Shown: positions 18,756 through 26,165 of the stretch, one piece after another
Numbering within the stretch: the stretch's first letter is position 1
Layout: the number at the start of each line of letters is the position of its first letter
Origin: JAQUBU01 sp036677685
Lineage (GTDB): Bacteria > Bacillota > Syntrophomonadia > Syntrophomonadales > Syntrophomonadaceae
NCBI GenBank assembly: GCA_036677685.1
Contig: JAVBWA010000043.1
Coordinates: 86,444 to 150,443 of the forward strand
Direction of reading: 5' to 3'
Length of the DNA: 64,000 bases
Position numbers and translations under genes: made by a program
The notes under the pieces: generated by a model
The model's input: only the letters and a program-made list of their open reading frames with translations
Databases searched by the model: none
Told to the model about the DNA's origin: nothing

Positions 18756-19523
18756 ATGATTGTAGCCGGTGTGGATGTGGGGTCGATATCGACCAAGGTA
18801 GCCGTGCTTACTCCCGAAAAAATAACCTATAAAATGGCTCCTACAGGCTGGAGTCCAAGAGAAAGCGGATTTGCAACCTATCGAGGCTTGCTCCGGGAGC
18901 TGGGGCACAACGAGGAAGAAGTCGACTTTGTAGTAGGTACTGGTTATGGCCGGATATCGCTGCCCTTTGTCAGCAAAGCCATTACCGAAATCACCTGCCA
19001 CGCCCGGGGTGCCGCCCATCTGGTTAACGACAGCACCATGGTGATAGATATCGGCGGCCAGGACAGCAAAATCATCAAGATCGACCAGAAAGGGAAAGTA
19101 TTGGACTTTGTTATGAATGATAAATGTGCGGCCGGGACCGGACGTTTCCTGCAAGTGATAGCTGCAGCTCTGGGGGTTGATGTTACGGAATTATCCGAAC
19201 TGGCATGGGGGAGAAATCCCCTGGCATTGAACAGCATGTGTGCGGTTTTTGCAGAATCGGAGGTAATCGGACTACTGGCCGCGGGACGGGACAAAGGGGA
19301 GATCGTAGCCGGCCTGCACCAATCAATTGCCCGCCGTATTGCCAGTATGGCCCAGCGTTTGGGGAAAGCATCGCGTATCACTTTTACCGGGGGAGTCGCC
19401 CGGAACGAAGGATTATGCGCCAGTCTGCGGGAGATGCTGGGGGCGGAAATTATAGTCCCCGCCGAATGTCAGTTAGCCGGAGCCCTGGGAGCAGCCCTGC
19501 TGGCCCGGGATTATTTATCCTGA
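18756..19523 (+). CDS. ATP-dependent activator (HgdC/YjiL-type, BadF/BadG/BcrA/BcrD ATPase)
   Basis: A 255-residue ASKHA-fold ATPase with ATG 18756 behind GGAGG. It has the phosphate-1 loop at the N-terminus (GVDVGSISTKVAVL), a second loop VIDIGGQDSKIIKI, and the two cysteines that bridge a [4Fe-4S] cluster between subunits (NDKCAAGTGRFLQV about residue 127 and NSMCAVFAESEVI about residue 166). A third glycine motif is ITFTGGVARNEGL. In this family ATP hydrolysis drives a single low-potential electron into the partner HgdB-type protein. It sits between the two HgdB-like genes, so one activator may serve both. Function is confidently assigned by family; partners are inferred from order. Confidence 0.92.
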   Translation: MIVAGVDVGSISTKVAVLTPEKITYKMAPTGWSPRESGFATYRGLLRELGHNEEEVDFVVGTGYGRISLPFVSKAITEITCHARGAAHLVNDSTMVIDIGGQDSKIIKIDQKGKVLDFVMNDKCAAGTGRFLQVIAAALGVDVTELSELAWGRNPLALNSMCAVFAESEVIGLLAAGRDKGEIVAGLHQSIARRIASMAQRLGKASRITFTGGVARNEGLCASLREMLGAEIIVPAECQLAGALGAALLARDYLS

Positions 19524-19628
19524 ATCACAATACTGTAGGACATGGCCGGAATCCTTTGCCGGATGAACGAGTGCAGGCAAAATTATCGATTCATAAATCA
19601 TTAATCATTAGATGGGGAGGGAATTATA

Positions 19629-20903
19629 ATGGCTGATTATCGTCAAATGTGGACTGACCTGGAAATGGACCTGGAAAAACACGACCTTCTGTGCGAGGCC
19701 CTGCCTGATGCTTTTGGGGGCATCTACCTGAGTCAGGAGAACCGGCCGCAAGGTATGGATTTTTTCGATTTTGTAGTAGCAGAAATCCATGGGGTTCGCC
19801 CATCGGAACTAATTGAACACCAGAAAAAAGGTGGTAAAGTATTCGGGACTTTTTGTGTTTATGTTCCCGATGAGGTAATATTTGCCGCCAAGGCAATTGC
19901 TACCGGGTTATGCGGGGGCTCGCAGTTCTGGGTGCCGGGTGGGGAAAAAGTGCTGCCGGCCAACACCTGCCCCTTGATCAAGGCTTCGGTTGGTGCCCGG
20001 CTGGACAAGACCTGCCCGTTTTTCCGCATTGCGGACATGTACGTTGGGGAAACCACCTGTGATGGCAAGAAGAAGGCCTGGGAAATCCTGGCCAATGATG
20101 TTCCGGTACATGTTATAGATATTCCCCAGATGAAACGGACCAAAGATATTGATGCTTTTGCCGAAGAAATCAAGGAATTTATTAAAATAGTGGAAGATTT
20201 CACGGGTAATAAAGTTACTGCTGAGGCACTGGGAGATAGCATCAAGCTTTTGAACAACAAACGGAAAGCCCTGCAGCGGCTTTATGCCACCCGCCAGGCA
20301 ACACCGGTACCGATCAGCGGCAAGGACGCACTGCTGGTTACCCAGATTGCGTTCTATGATGACCCAGCCCGTAATGCGCAGATGGTCAACAAGCTTTGTG
20401 ATGAACTGGAGGAGCGCGTGGCCCGTAAAGAAGGAGTATTCCCGGAAAATGCCAAGCGCATACTGATTACCGGTACACCCATGGCTATACCCAACTGGAA
20501 ACTGCATCATATCATAGAGACGGCCGGAGCAGCCGTAGTTGTAGAAGAACTTTGCACCGGGACCCGCTACTTTGAGAATTTGGTTGATGAAAGTGCAACT
20601 ACTCTGGATGGGCAGATAAAAGCCCTGGCGGAACGCTATATGAAGACCAACTGCGCCTGTTTTACACCCAATCCGGGTAGAATAGACGATATAGTCCGGT
20701 TGGCCGGTGAATATAAAGTTGATGGAGTTATTGATTTTAATCTGCAGTTCTGTGGACTATATTCCACCGAGAGTTATTTGATAAAACAAGCTTTGGATGC
20801 ACAGGGAATTCCCTTGCTGCATATCGAAACCGATTACAGTGAGCAGGACTTTGAACAATTGCGGACCCGAGTGGAAGCATTTTTGGAAATGCTGGGGAAG
20901 TAG
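19629..20903 (+). CDS. 2-hydroxyacyl-CoA dehydratase D-type protein, double-cubane-cluster family (second paralogue)
   Basis: A 424-residue paralogue of the protein at 17438, with ATG 19629 behind GGGAGG. The N-terminus has an extra segment (residues 1-50, MADYRQMWTDLEMDLEKHDL). The shared cysteines are in GTFCVYVPDE, GLCGGSQFW, NTCPLIK, KTCPFF, ETTCDGKKK, NCACFTPNPGR and LQFCGLYS. The first paralogue's CGYC pair is reduced here to one Cys (FCVY), a visible difference that may alter the cluster. The two genes share the same C-terminal ETDYS...R.EAFLEM motif. They probably form a heteromer or two reductases served by the one activator; which is unknown. Confidence 0.87.
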   Translation: MADYRQMWTDLEMDLEKHDLLCEALPDAFGGIYLSQENRPQGMDFFDFVVAEIHGVRPSELIEHQKKGGKVFGTFCVYVPDEVIFAAKAIATGLCGGSQFWVPGGEKVLPANTCPLIKASVGARLDKTCPFFRIADMYVGETTCDGKKKAWEILANDVPVHVIDIPQMKRTKDIDAFAEEIKEFIKIVEDFTGNKVTAEALGDSIKLLNNKRKALQRLYATRQATPVPISGKDALLVTQIAFYDDPARNAQMVNKLCDELEERVARKEGVFPENAKRILITGTPMAIPNWKLHHIIETAGAAVVVEELCTGTRYFENLVDESATTLDGQIKALAERYMKTNCACFTPNPGRIDDIVRLAGEYKVDGVIDFNLQFCGLYSTESYLIKQALDAQGIPLLHIETDYSEQDFEQLRTRVEAFLEMLGK

Positions 20904-20911
20904 GTCTTATA

Positions 20912-21175
20912 TTGGCAGCGCCTGATTATAAACACTACATTCTTTTTCCCAATCATAATGAAGGCTTGCGGTTAAACCATATTTTGAAAGAGCGAGGAAT
21001 AAGGAACACTATTTCGCCGACTCCCCGGGCCGCCAGCAAAAGCTGCGGGATATCGCTGATCGTGGCTGAAGGAGATATCGAGCTGATCAGACAGATCATC
21101 AATGAAAAGCATATAAGCATTGAAGAGATTATAGCGCTTCCAGTCAAAAAACAGTGGAAATACCGGGGCTGCTGA
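20912..21175 (+). CDS. DUF3343 family protein
   Basis: An 87-residue protein starting at TTG 20912, eight bases after the HgdB-like gene, so translationally linked. Family traits are YILFPNHNEGLRLNHILKE, TPRAASKSCGISLIV and the extreme C-terminal KYRGC. Two cysteines are visible, one in the SCG turn and one as the last residue, which suits a thiol-, persulfide- or selenium-handling role. DUF3343 proteins recur next to double-cubane-type and sulfur-carrier genes. The biochemical function is not established, and I assign only the family. Confidence 0.85.
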   Translation: MAAPDYKHYILFPNHNEGLRLNHILKERGIRNTISPTPRAASKSCGISLIVAEGDIELIRQIINEKHISIEEIIALPVKKQWKYRGC

Positions 21176-21328
21176 TTAAAGTATTAATTATCGTGAAGAA
21201 GTCCGGAACACTGGGAGTTGGTCCGGACTTTGAGAAATGTTCCTAATAACCCATTGCAATACAATCCTCATATTTGGCTATTAGAGATGCACTAGCAAAT
21301 CTCTTCTAGCCTATTTTTTTTCCGGCGG

Positions 21329-21462
21329 TTTTAAGCATCGGAAGGAACTGCGGAGCAGTATCAACACACCGCAGCAACGAAGCGGGGGATCAGAACCCGC
21401 CTCTGTTTTATTAATAGAACTCCGATCGTTTAAAGAGGAAGGAGACATCTTTTCGCCCCGTT
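21329..21462 (-). repeat. Dispersed structured element, copy 4 (short form, reverse strand)
   Basis: Read on the minus strand it starts AACGGGGCG and ends GATGCTTAAA. It lacks the 55-bp two-hairpin module. Its first AA coincides with the stop codon of the zinc-ribbon gene, which is also on the minus strand. Two G-U pairs keep the outer stem AACGGGGCG/CGCTTCGTT. Confidence 0.88.
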
Positions 21463-21622
21463 ATTTGGGCATAAAGCGGTGACCACAGAATCTACAGGTA
21501 ACTTCCCGCGCCGGTTCCTGCTTGGAGTACAATTGCTTTTTATGGCATTTGGGACAACGGGTATAATGCCTGGTCAGGACATTGATAACCGACCAGATAT
21601 TGAATATATTAGACAAGCTCAA
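21461..21622 (-). CDS. Small zinc-ribbon protein
   Basis: A 53-residue open frame on the minus strand from TTG 21622 to TAA 21461. Two CxxC pairs, TRCPKCHKKQLYS and VTCRFCGHRF, form a classic zinc ribbon. It overlaps the 3' end of the antiporter gene by 14 bases, with GGAGGG two to three bases before the TTG, so spacing is short and the precise start is uncertain. The paired cysteines and correct spacing make a real gene likely. Role unknown; zinc ribbons of this size often bind nucleic acids or act as accessory subunits. Confidence 0.7.
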   Translation of the reverse strand: MSLSNIFNIWSVINVLTRHYTRCPKCHKKQLYSKQEPAREVTCRFCGHRFMPK

Positions 21623-23591
21623 GCCCTCCTTCGTTTAAAGTGGCAAACTGCAGCAACTGGGACTGGGTGCCCAATACGATGATTTGAAAGCTGGGCAGAA
21701 TGAACTGGGTACTGTGCGGGTTCAGTTTTATGGGGCCTCCCGGTATTCTTACACTGACCACGGTACAGCCGGTGAGTTCGCGAATATTTGACTCCCGTAA
21801 GGTTTTATTGGCCCAGGGGGAGGCGGGACCAATCGTGAACTCCTTTAATTTGAAGGACTCAAGCTTGCTCATATCACTGCCTTCGAGTTCATTAATATTT
21901 TTATAATCCCGCACAAAAAGATACTCCAAATAATCTTCAATTTTTTCCAGAGGCAGTCCCAACTGCATCATCGTATGCCAGATCATTTGCAGGCCGGCTT
22001 CGGCTTCGGGGATTACTACTTCCGCAACCCCGGCCTGTAATAGAAGTTCCTTTTCCCGGTTGTTATGAGCCCGGGAAAGGATAGGAATTTCGGGGTTCTT
22101 GACCAGAATGTTCTTAGCTGCCCGCTGGTTGCTGAATAAATCAGGCATTGCCAAAATGATCATAATGGCACTTTGGCAATGGGCATGTTCCAGAATAATT
22201 TCATTGGCAGCGTCCCCATATAGATAAGGAATATTTTGCGCAGCTAATTCCTTAATCAGCAGGTAGTCATAATCTATAACCAAAAAAGGAATTTTCATAT
22301 ACTGCAAAGCCCGGCCAATCACATGGCCCACCCGGCCATAGCCGCACAGAATTACATGATTGCTGATCGCTGCCAGTGCATCCTCAGGAATCCCGGGATC
22401 GCTTTCCGGGAAGAGCCAGTGCAGGAATCTTTTTTTCCTCATAAATTCATACATATGAGGTGATTGGCTGATGAATATAGGGGTAAGCATGATAGAAATT
22501 ATTGAGGTAGCAATGATTATATCATAGAGCTGCAGCGGAATAAGCCCCGAATCCAAGCCCAACTGGGCCATAACAATGGAAAACTCACCGGTCTGCAGCA
22601 GCCCCATCCCCGAGTAAAAAGCAATCCGGCTGTGGTATCTGAACAGCTTGACCACTGCAAAAACCACAATTGCCTTGGCTATAACTATAAGTCCCAGCAC
22701 CATTAAGGATAATGTCCAGTTGGCGCTTAGATGAGCGGGGTTAACCAGCATACCCACAGAAACAAAGAACAGTATGACAAAACTGTCGCGAAAGGATACG
22801 ATTTTACCAGTTATTTCATGTACATACTCGGATTCGCTGATAACCAGTCCGGCCAAAAAAGCCCCCAAAGAAACCGAAAGGCCCATGAAATGCGCCAGTG
22901 CAGCTACCCCCAGTCCCAGACTCAAGGCCAGCAGCAAGAACACCTCGTTGCTGCTGCTTTTGGCAGCCCTGTCCATAACCATCGGGATTATCCGGCGGGA
23001 TAGGACCAGCATGGACAGAATCAGAACAATGGTTTTTAGCAAAGGTAAGGCCAGCAGCGGCAGGTTGCTTAAGGAAAAGCCTTTTAAGAAGGGGAGAAGG
23101 GAAACCATCAGGATTACAAAAATGTCCTGGACAATAAGTATACCCAGCATAATCTGGCCGTGCACCGAGTTAAGCTCGCCGGAGTCACCCAGGGAACGCA
23201 TGACGATCATGGTGCTGCTGATGGCGACGACGCAGGCGAGGAAGATGGATTCGGGATAAGAGAAGCCCATAAAGCGGGCGGCCAGGGTTGAAACTAAGAT
23301 GGTGCCGGCAATTTGCAGCAAACCACCCCAAATTGCCACATTCTTGACTTTATCCAGACGCGACAGGGAAAATTCCATGCCCAGGGTAAACATTAAGAGG
23401 ATGACTCCGATTTCAGCCAGTTCATGAATTAAGGCGGCATCGTTAACCAGCCCCAAAACATGGGGACCGACAACCGTTCCCCCCAGAATATAACCCACAA
23501 TGGGCGATTGCTTAAAACGGTCAGCAAGCAGTCCGCCCAGCAAGGCGGCAGTGAAGATTATGACGATATCCAGTATTAAAGTAGTGGACAT
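21609..23591 (-). CDS. CPA2-family cation:proton antiporter with TrkA-N and TrkA-C domains (KefB/C-like)
   Basis: 660 residues from the start at ATG 23591, which follows GGGAGGG; an upstream extension to 23705 is open but reads into the preceding gene and lacks a ribosome site. The membrane half (about 1-380) has a dozen hydrophobic segments with family motifs such as QSPIVGYILGGTVVGPHVLG and LFMFTLGMEFSLSRL-like text (LLMFTLGMEFSL), and GAFLAGLVISESEY. A Rossmann TrkA-N domain (HVILCGYGRVGHVIGRAL at about 412) binds NAD(H) or a nucleotide. A TrkA-C domain is at the end (GPASPWANKTLRESNIRE). It probably exchanges K+ or Na+ for H+ under nucleotide control. It follows pgeF by 11 bases and shares its transcript. 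Confidence 0.88.
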   Translation of the reverse strand: MSTTLILDIVIIFTAALLGGLLADRFKQSPIVGYILGGTVVGPHVLGLVNDAALIHELAEIGVILLMFTLGMEFSLSRLDKVKNVAIWGGLLQIAGTILVSTLAARFMGFSYPESIFLACVVAISSTMIVMRSLGDSGELNSVHGQIMLGILIVQDIFVILMVSLLPFLKGFSLSNLPLLALPLLKTIVLILSMLVLSRRIIPMVMDRAAKSSSNEVFLLLALSLGLGVAALAHFMGLSVSLGAFLAGLVISESEYVHEITGKIVSFRDSFVILFFVSVGMLVNPAHLSANWTLSLMVLGLIVIAKAIVVFAVVKLFRYHSRIAFYSGMGLLQTGEFSIVMAQLGLDSGLIPLQLYDIIIATSIISIMLTPIFISQSPHMYEFMRKKRFLHWLFPESDPGIPEDALAAISNHVILCGYGRVGHVIGRALQYMKIPFLVIDYDYLLIKELAAQNIPYLYGDAANEIILEHAHCQSAIMIILAMPDLFSNQRAAKNILVKNPEIPILSRAHNNREKELLLQAGVAEVVIPEAEAGLQMIWHTMMQLGLPLEKIEDYLEYLFVRDYKNINELEGSDMSKLESFKLKEFTIGPASPWANKTLRESNIRELTGCTVVSVRIPGGPIKLNPHSTQFILPSFQIIVLGTQSQLLQFATLNEGGLELV

Positions 23592-23602
23592 AAACCCTCC
23601 CT

Positions 23603-24418
23603 TTAATATTGCAAGCCAATAAACGCCCCCATACGCCCGGTGTTTCCATTTTCGCGGCGGTAGGAGTAAAACAGTTCCGGATGACAGGAAGTACATAAAT
23701 CGCAAAAGCTTATATTTTCCGCCGGGCAGCCGGATTCGATAAGAGTTTGGCAGATGGTGCTTTTCAAGTCCCAGGTTATGCGGTTGGGTTCTGCATAAAT
23801 TATATCATTAAATGAAGGAAATTCCTGTTGAACCCGGTCTGCGAGTTCGGCTGCAATATTAAAGCAGCAGGATTCTATGCCCGGTCCGATAAGAACTTCA
23901 ATATCTTCCGGTTGGCTGCCGCAAGCCTCTTGCATTTTCTCCAGGGTGGCCCGGGCGATCCGGCCCATGGTTCCCTTCCACCCGCTGTGGGCTACTGCAA
24001 TCATTCTTTGCTTGGGAGCAAAAAAGAAAACCGGAAAACAATCGGCATAAAAAGTAGCCAGGATCAACCCTGGCGTGTGGCAGACCATGGCATCGCAGTC
24101 CGGCAGGGCTGAAGCCAGATCCTCTGCCCCAAGCCCGGCCATCTTCCGATCAACCAGGATTACATTTGCGGAGTGTACTTGCTGGCAGCATGTCAACTGC
24201 CTTAAATCACTGGAAAAAGCTCGCATAAGTTTCCTGCGGTTTTCAATGACCGTTTCTTTTTGGTCGCCCACATGCAGACCCATGTTCAAAGACTTGTAAG
24301 GCGGGTCGCTGTGACCTCCCAGGCGGGAGGTAAAGGCAATATTTACCCCCTGGGCAGCCCATGCGGGAATAGTGATATATGTGATTTCCTCAAATTTTTC
24401 CCAAGTCCAGTTTGGCAT
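23603..24418 (-). CDS. pgeF: Peptidoglycan editing factor / multi-copper polyphenol oxidoreductase family (PgeF, YfiH)
   Basis: A 271-residue YfiH/PgeF protein, ATG at 24418 behind GAGG. Family residues are CQQVHSANV, DCDAMV, ATFYADCFPVFF and AVAHSGWKGTMGRIA, with a conserved Cys near ESCCFNI. The zinc-binding His/Cys/His set is therefore present. Family members hydrolyse purine nucleosides and have been linked to removal of misincorporated serine from peptidoglycan precursors. It is the first gene of a minus-strand pair with the antiporter. Confidence 0.92.
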   Translation of the reverse strand: MPNWTWEKFEEITYITIPAWAAQGVNIAFTSRLGGHSDPPYKSLNMGLHVGDQKETVIENRRKLMRAFSSDLRQLTCCQQVHSANVILVDRKMAGLGAEDLASALPDCDAMVCHTPGLILATFYADCFPVFFFAPKQRMIAVAHSGWKGTMGRIARATLEKMQEACGSQPEDIEVLIGPGIESCCFNIAAELADRVQQEFPSFNDIIYAEPNRITWDLKSTICQTLIESGCPAENISFCDLCTSCHPELFYSYRRENGNTGRMGAFIGLQY

Positions 24419-24520
24419 TTGTTCATCCTCACAATTTAACGTAAAATAAGGGATGCAAGCTGTTTGTTAATATATATTACTATACCCGACCCCCTGTCCG
24501 CAGTGCAAAAGGCTTGTTAA

Positions 24521-25423
24521 ATGCGGAGGTTGAGGGAGGTATTGGGGTTTAAAGGGGTTTTTCCGGTGCTGACCAGTAGTGAAGTTGCCGCCAAATATAA
24601 AATCAGCAACCGCCAGGTTAATGACTTGCTTGCTTATGGGTACTTAAATGTAGCCCGGGTCTTGCGCCATCATAAAAGGGGTGTGGCCTTACTTTTTTCG
24701 GAAAGCGAGTTGGAGCGTCTGGATATTCCTTCATTATTGGCGGAAATTAAAGATAAGAAAAAGGACCCAAAAAAATCCGCCAATCCAACCGAGATTAGGA
24801 ATCTGTTAAAAGCCTTCAATTATTATGACCGTTTTATGGAGGATGTGGAGCATTATCCTGAAGCCGAGATTTTAAAAATCTGTTTCTATCTTTTCCATTT
24901 TAATCATTATGCTAAAACCTACTCTGATTTGAGTAAGAATTTGTATAACCTTAAAAGCCAGGTGCTTAAAAAAATGTACCAGGAGAATCAAGGGGTAATA
25001 ACGGCATCTTACCTGCAAGGGCCGGACCGCCAACGGGTTTGGCTCTGTGAGGATTGCAAAGAAGCTTCACGGGCGGCAGGTATGTCGTATAACCATTATA
25101 TCAGAAGTGAATCCTATTGCCCCAAATGTGAAGTACAAATCCTGGAACGGGAGTATTATTCCCTGGTGGAGTTTTGCTTGAAAGTGGGGGATTATCGTTT
25201 TGTTTTTCATACCCCCCGCTCCCTGGCGGCGGGATGGATGAAAGATATGCGGGAACTGCCCCAGGGAACCCGGAAGGCAGATCACTACCAGGATAGGATG
25301 TACCTCTATGGCCGGGCTATAAGCAATATAGAAGAAAAAGCCTTTCCGCTGGTGATGTTGAAAGACAAACTTATGGCTTATCTGAATGGCAGCGGTGAAG
25401 CTTCGGCAGACCTGAGCATGTGA
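24521..25423 (+). CDS. Putative DNA-binding protein with N-terminal HTH and a CxxC-CxxC zinc finger
   Basis: 300 residues from ATG 24521; a TTG at 24542 with GGGAGG nearby is another possible start. Residues about 17-42 read as a helix-turn-helix (LTSSEVAAKYKISNRQVNDLLAYGYL). The middle is helical. At about residues 175-210 a zinc pair is visible: WLCEDCKEASRAAG and SYCPKCEVQILE. I do not recognise the family and assign no function. It is divergent from pgeF and stands alone before tRNA-Ser. Confidence 0.6.
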   Translation: MRRLREVLGFKGVFPVLTSSEVAAKYKISNRQVNDLLAYGYLNVARVLRHHKRGVALLFSESELERLDIPSLLAEIKDKKKDPKKSANPTEIRNLLKAFNYYDRFMEDVEHYPEAEILKICFYLFHFNHYAKTYSDLSKNLYNLKSQVLKKMYQENQGVITASYLQGPDRQRVWLCEDCKEASRAAGMSYNHYIRSESYCPKCEVQILEREYYSLVEFCLKVGDYRFVFHTPRSLAAGWMKDMRELPQGTRKADHYQDRMYLYGRAISNIEEKAFPLVMLKDKLMAYLNGSGEASADLSM

Positions 25424-25450
25424 TTACGCTGCCGGGTAGCGGGAAGAGAC

Positions 25451-25479
25451 TTGCGGGGAAATAAAAATCAATGTATAAT
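25451..25479 (+). promoter_or_regulatory. Promoter for tRNA-Ser
   Basis: TTGCGG (25451-25456), a 17-base spacer and TATAAT (25474-25479), about 70 bases before the tRNA. Confidence 0.65.
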
Positions 25480-25547
25480 GTCATAGTGTCAAAATGGTGA
25501 ATGCTTTCCGGTGTGAAAACCGTCGGCATTAGCCAATCATATTTAGT

Positions 25548-25642
25548 GGAGAGATGGCTGAGTTCGGCTGAAGGCGCTCGACTGGAAATCGAGTAGACGG
25601 CTTAAAACTGTCTCGGGGGTTCGAATCCCCCTCTCTCCGCCA
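25548..25642 (+). tRNA. tRNA-Ser, anticodon GGA
   Basis: Acceptor GGAGAGA pairs with TCTCTCC, followed by G and an encoded CCA. The anticodon stem-loop is CTCGA-CTGGAAA-TCGAG, giving anticodon GGA. A long variable arm (TAGACGGCTTAAAACTGTCTC) and the T-loop GGGGGTTCGAATCCCCC are present, as required for serine tRNA. Confidence 0.97.
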
Positions 25643-25657
25643 TTAATGAATTACCAA

Positions 25658-25692
25658 GGGGTTTCAGATTTAGATCTGAAACCCCGTTTCAT
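25658..25692 (+). terminator. Terminator after tRNA-Ser
   Basis: A perfect 12-bp stem GGGGTTTCAGAT/ATCTGAAACCCC with loop TTAG, followed by a T-rich stretch. A close relative of this hairpin occurs at 38912. Confidence 0.8.
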
Positions 25693-25962
25693 ATTTTTTA
25701 CAAATAGTCGGGTAGGGGTAGCCCCGGGTAGCCGAATTATCAAAAGTTGGCCTAATGTTAGGTCATAATAATATCAAACAACAATTAATAATTGAGAAAA
25801 ACGTCCTGCTCTTGCCGGATAAATCAGAAAATATACAATAATTTCGAATATTATTGCAGGATTAATTTGGTTTAATAGCGAATATCGCAAATAATTCAGG
25901 AATTGTTCAAGATTATAGGGTTTATTTGCAGCAATAATCAGCGCCAGACAGATTTAGCCAGT
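25693..25962 (+). other. Gene-free AT-rich stretch before the chemosensory operon
   Basis: No coding frame or RNA gene is supported. A perfect 7-bp inverted repeat CAATAAT/ATTATTG lies at 25836-25856. The cheA operon promoter should lie in this stretch, but no convincing -35/-10 pair or flagellar sigma site stands out. Confidence 0.5.
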
Positions 25963-26096
25963 AACGAGGCGAAAAGATGTCCCCCGCTTATTTAAGCGTT
26001 CGGGTTCCTATTAAGCAAACAGGCGGCGCGTTCTAATCTCCCGCTTCGTTGCTGCGGTGTGTTGAAACTGCTCCACAGCTTCTTTCGATGCTTGAA
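25963..26096 (+). repeat. Dispersed structured element, copy 5 (short form)
   Basis: Starts AACGAGGCG after GT and ends at about ATGCTTGAA. The 55-bp two-hairpin module is absent, so GTGTGTTG joins directly to AAACTGCTCC. The outer stem pairs with one G-U (CGCTTCGTT). It lies 70 bases upstream of cheA. Confidence 0.9.
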
Positions 26097-26165
26097 TTTC
26101 ACTAAATTTGATTTGGGCTATATTTTCTTGACGTTAAAATCCATTCTTTTTGAGGTGGTATGCGG

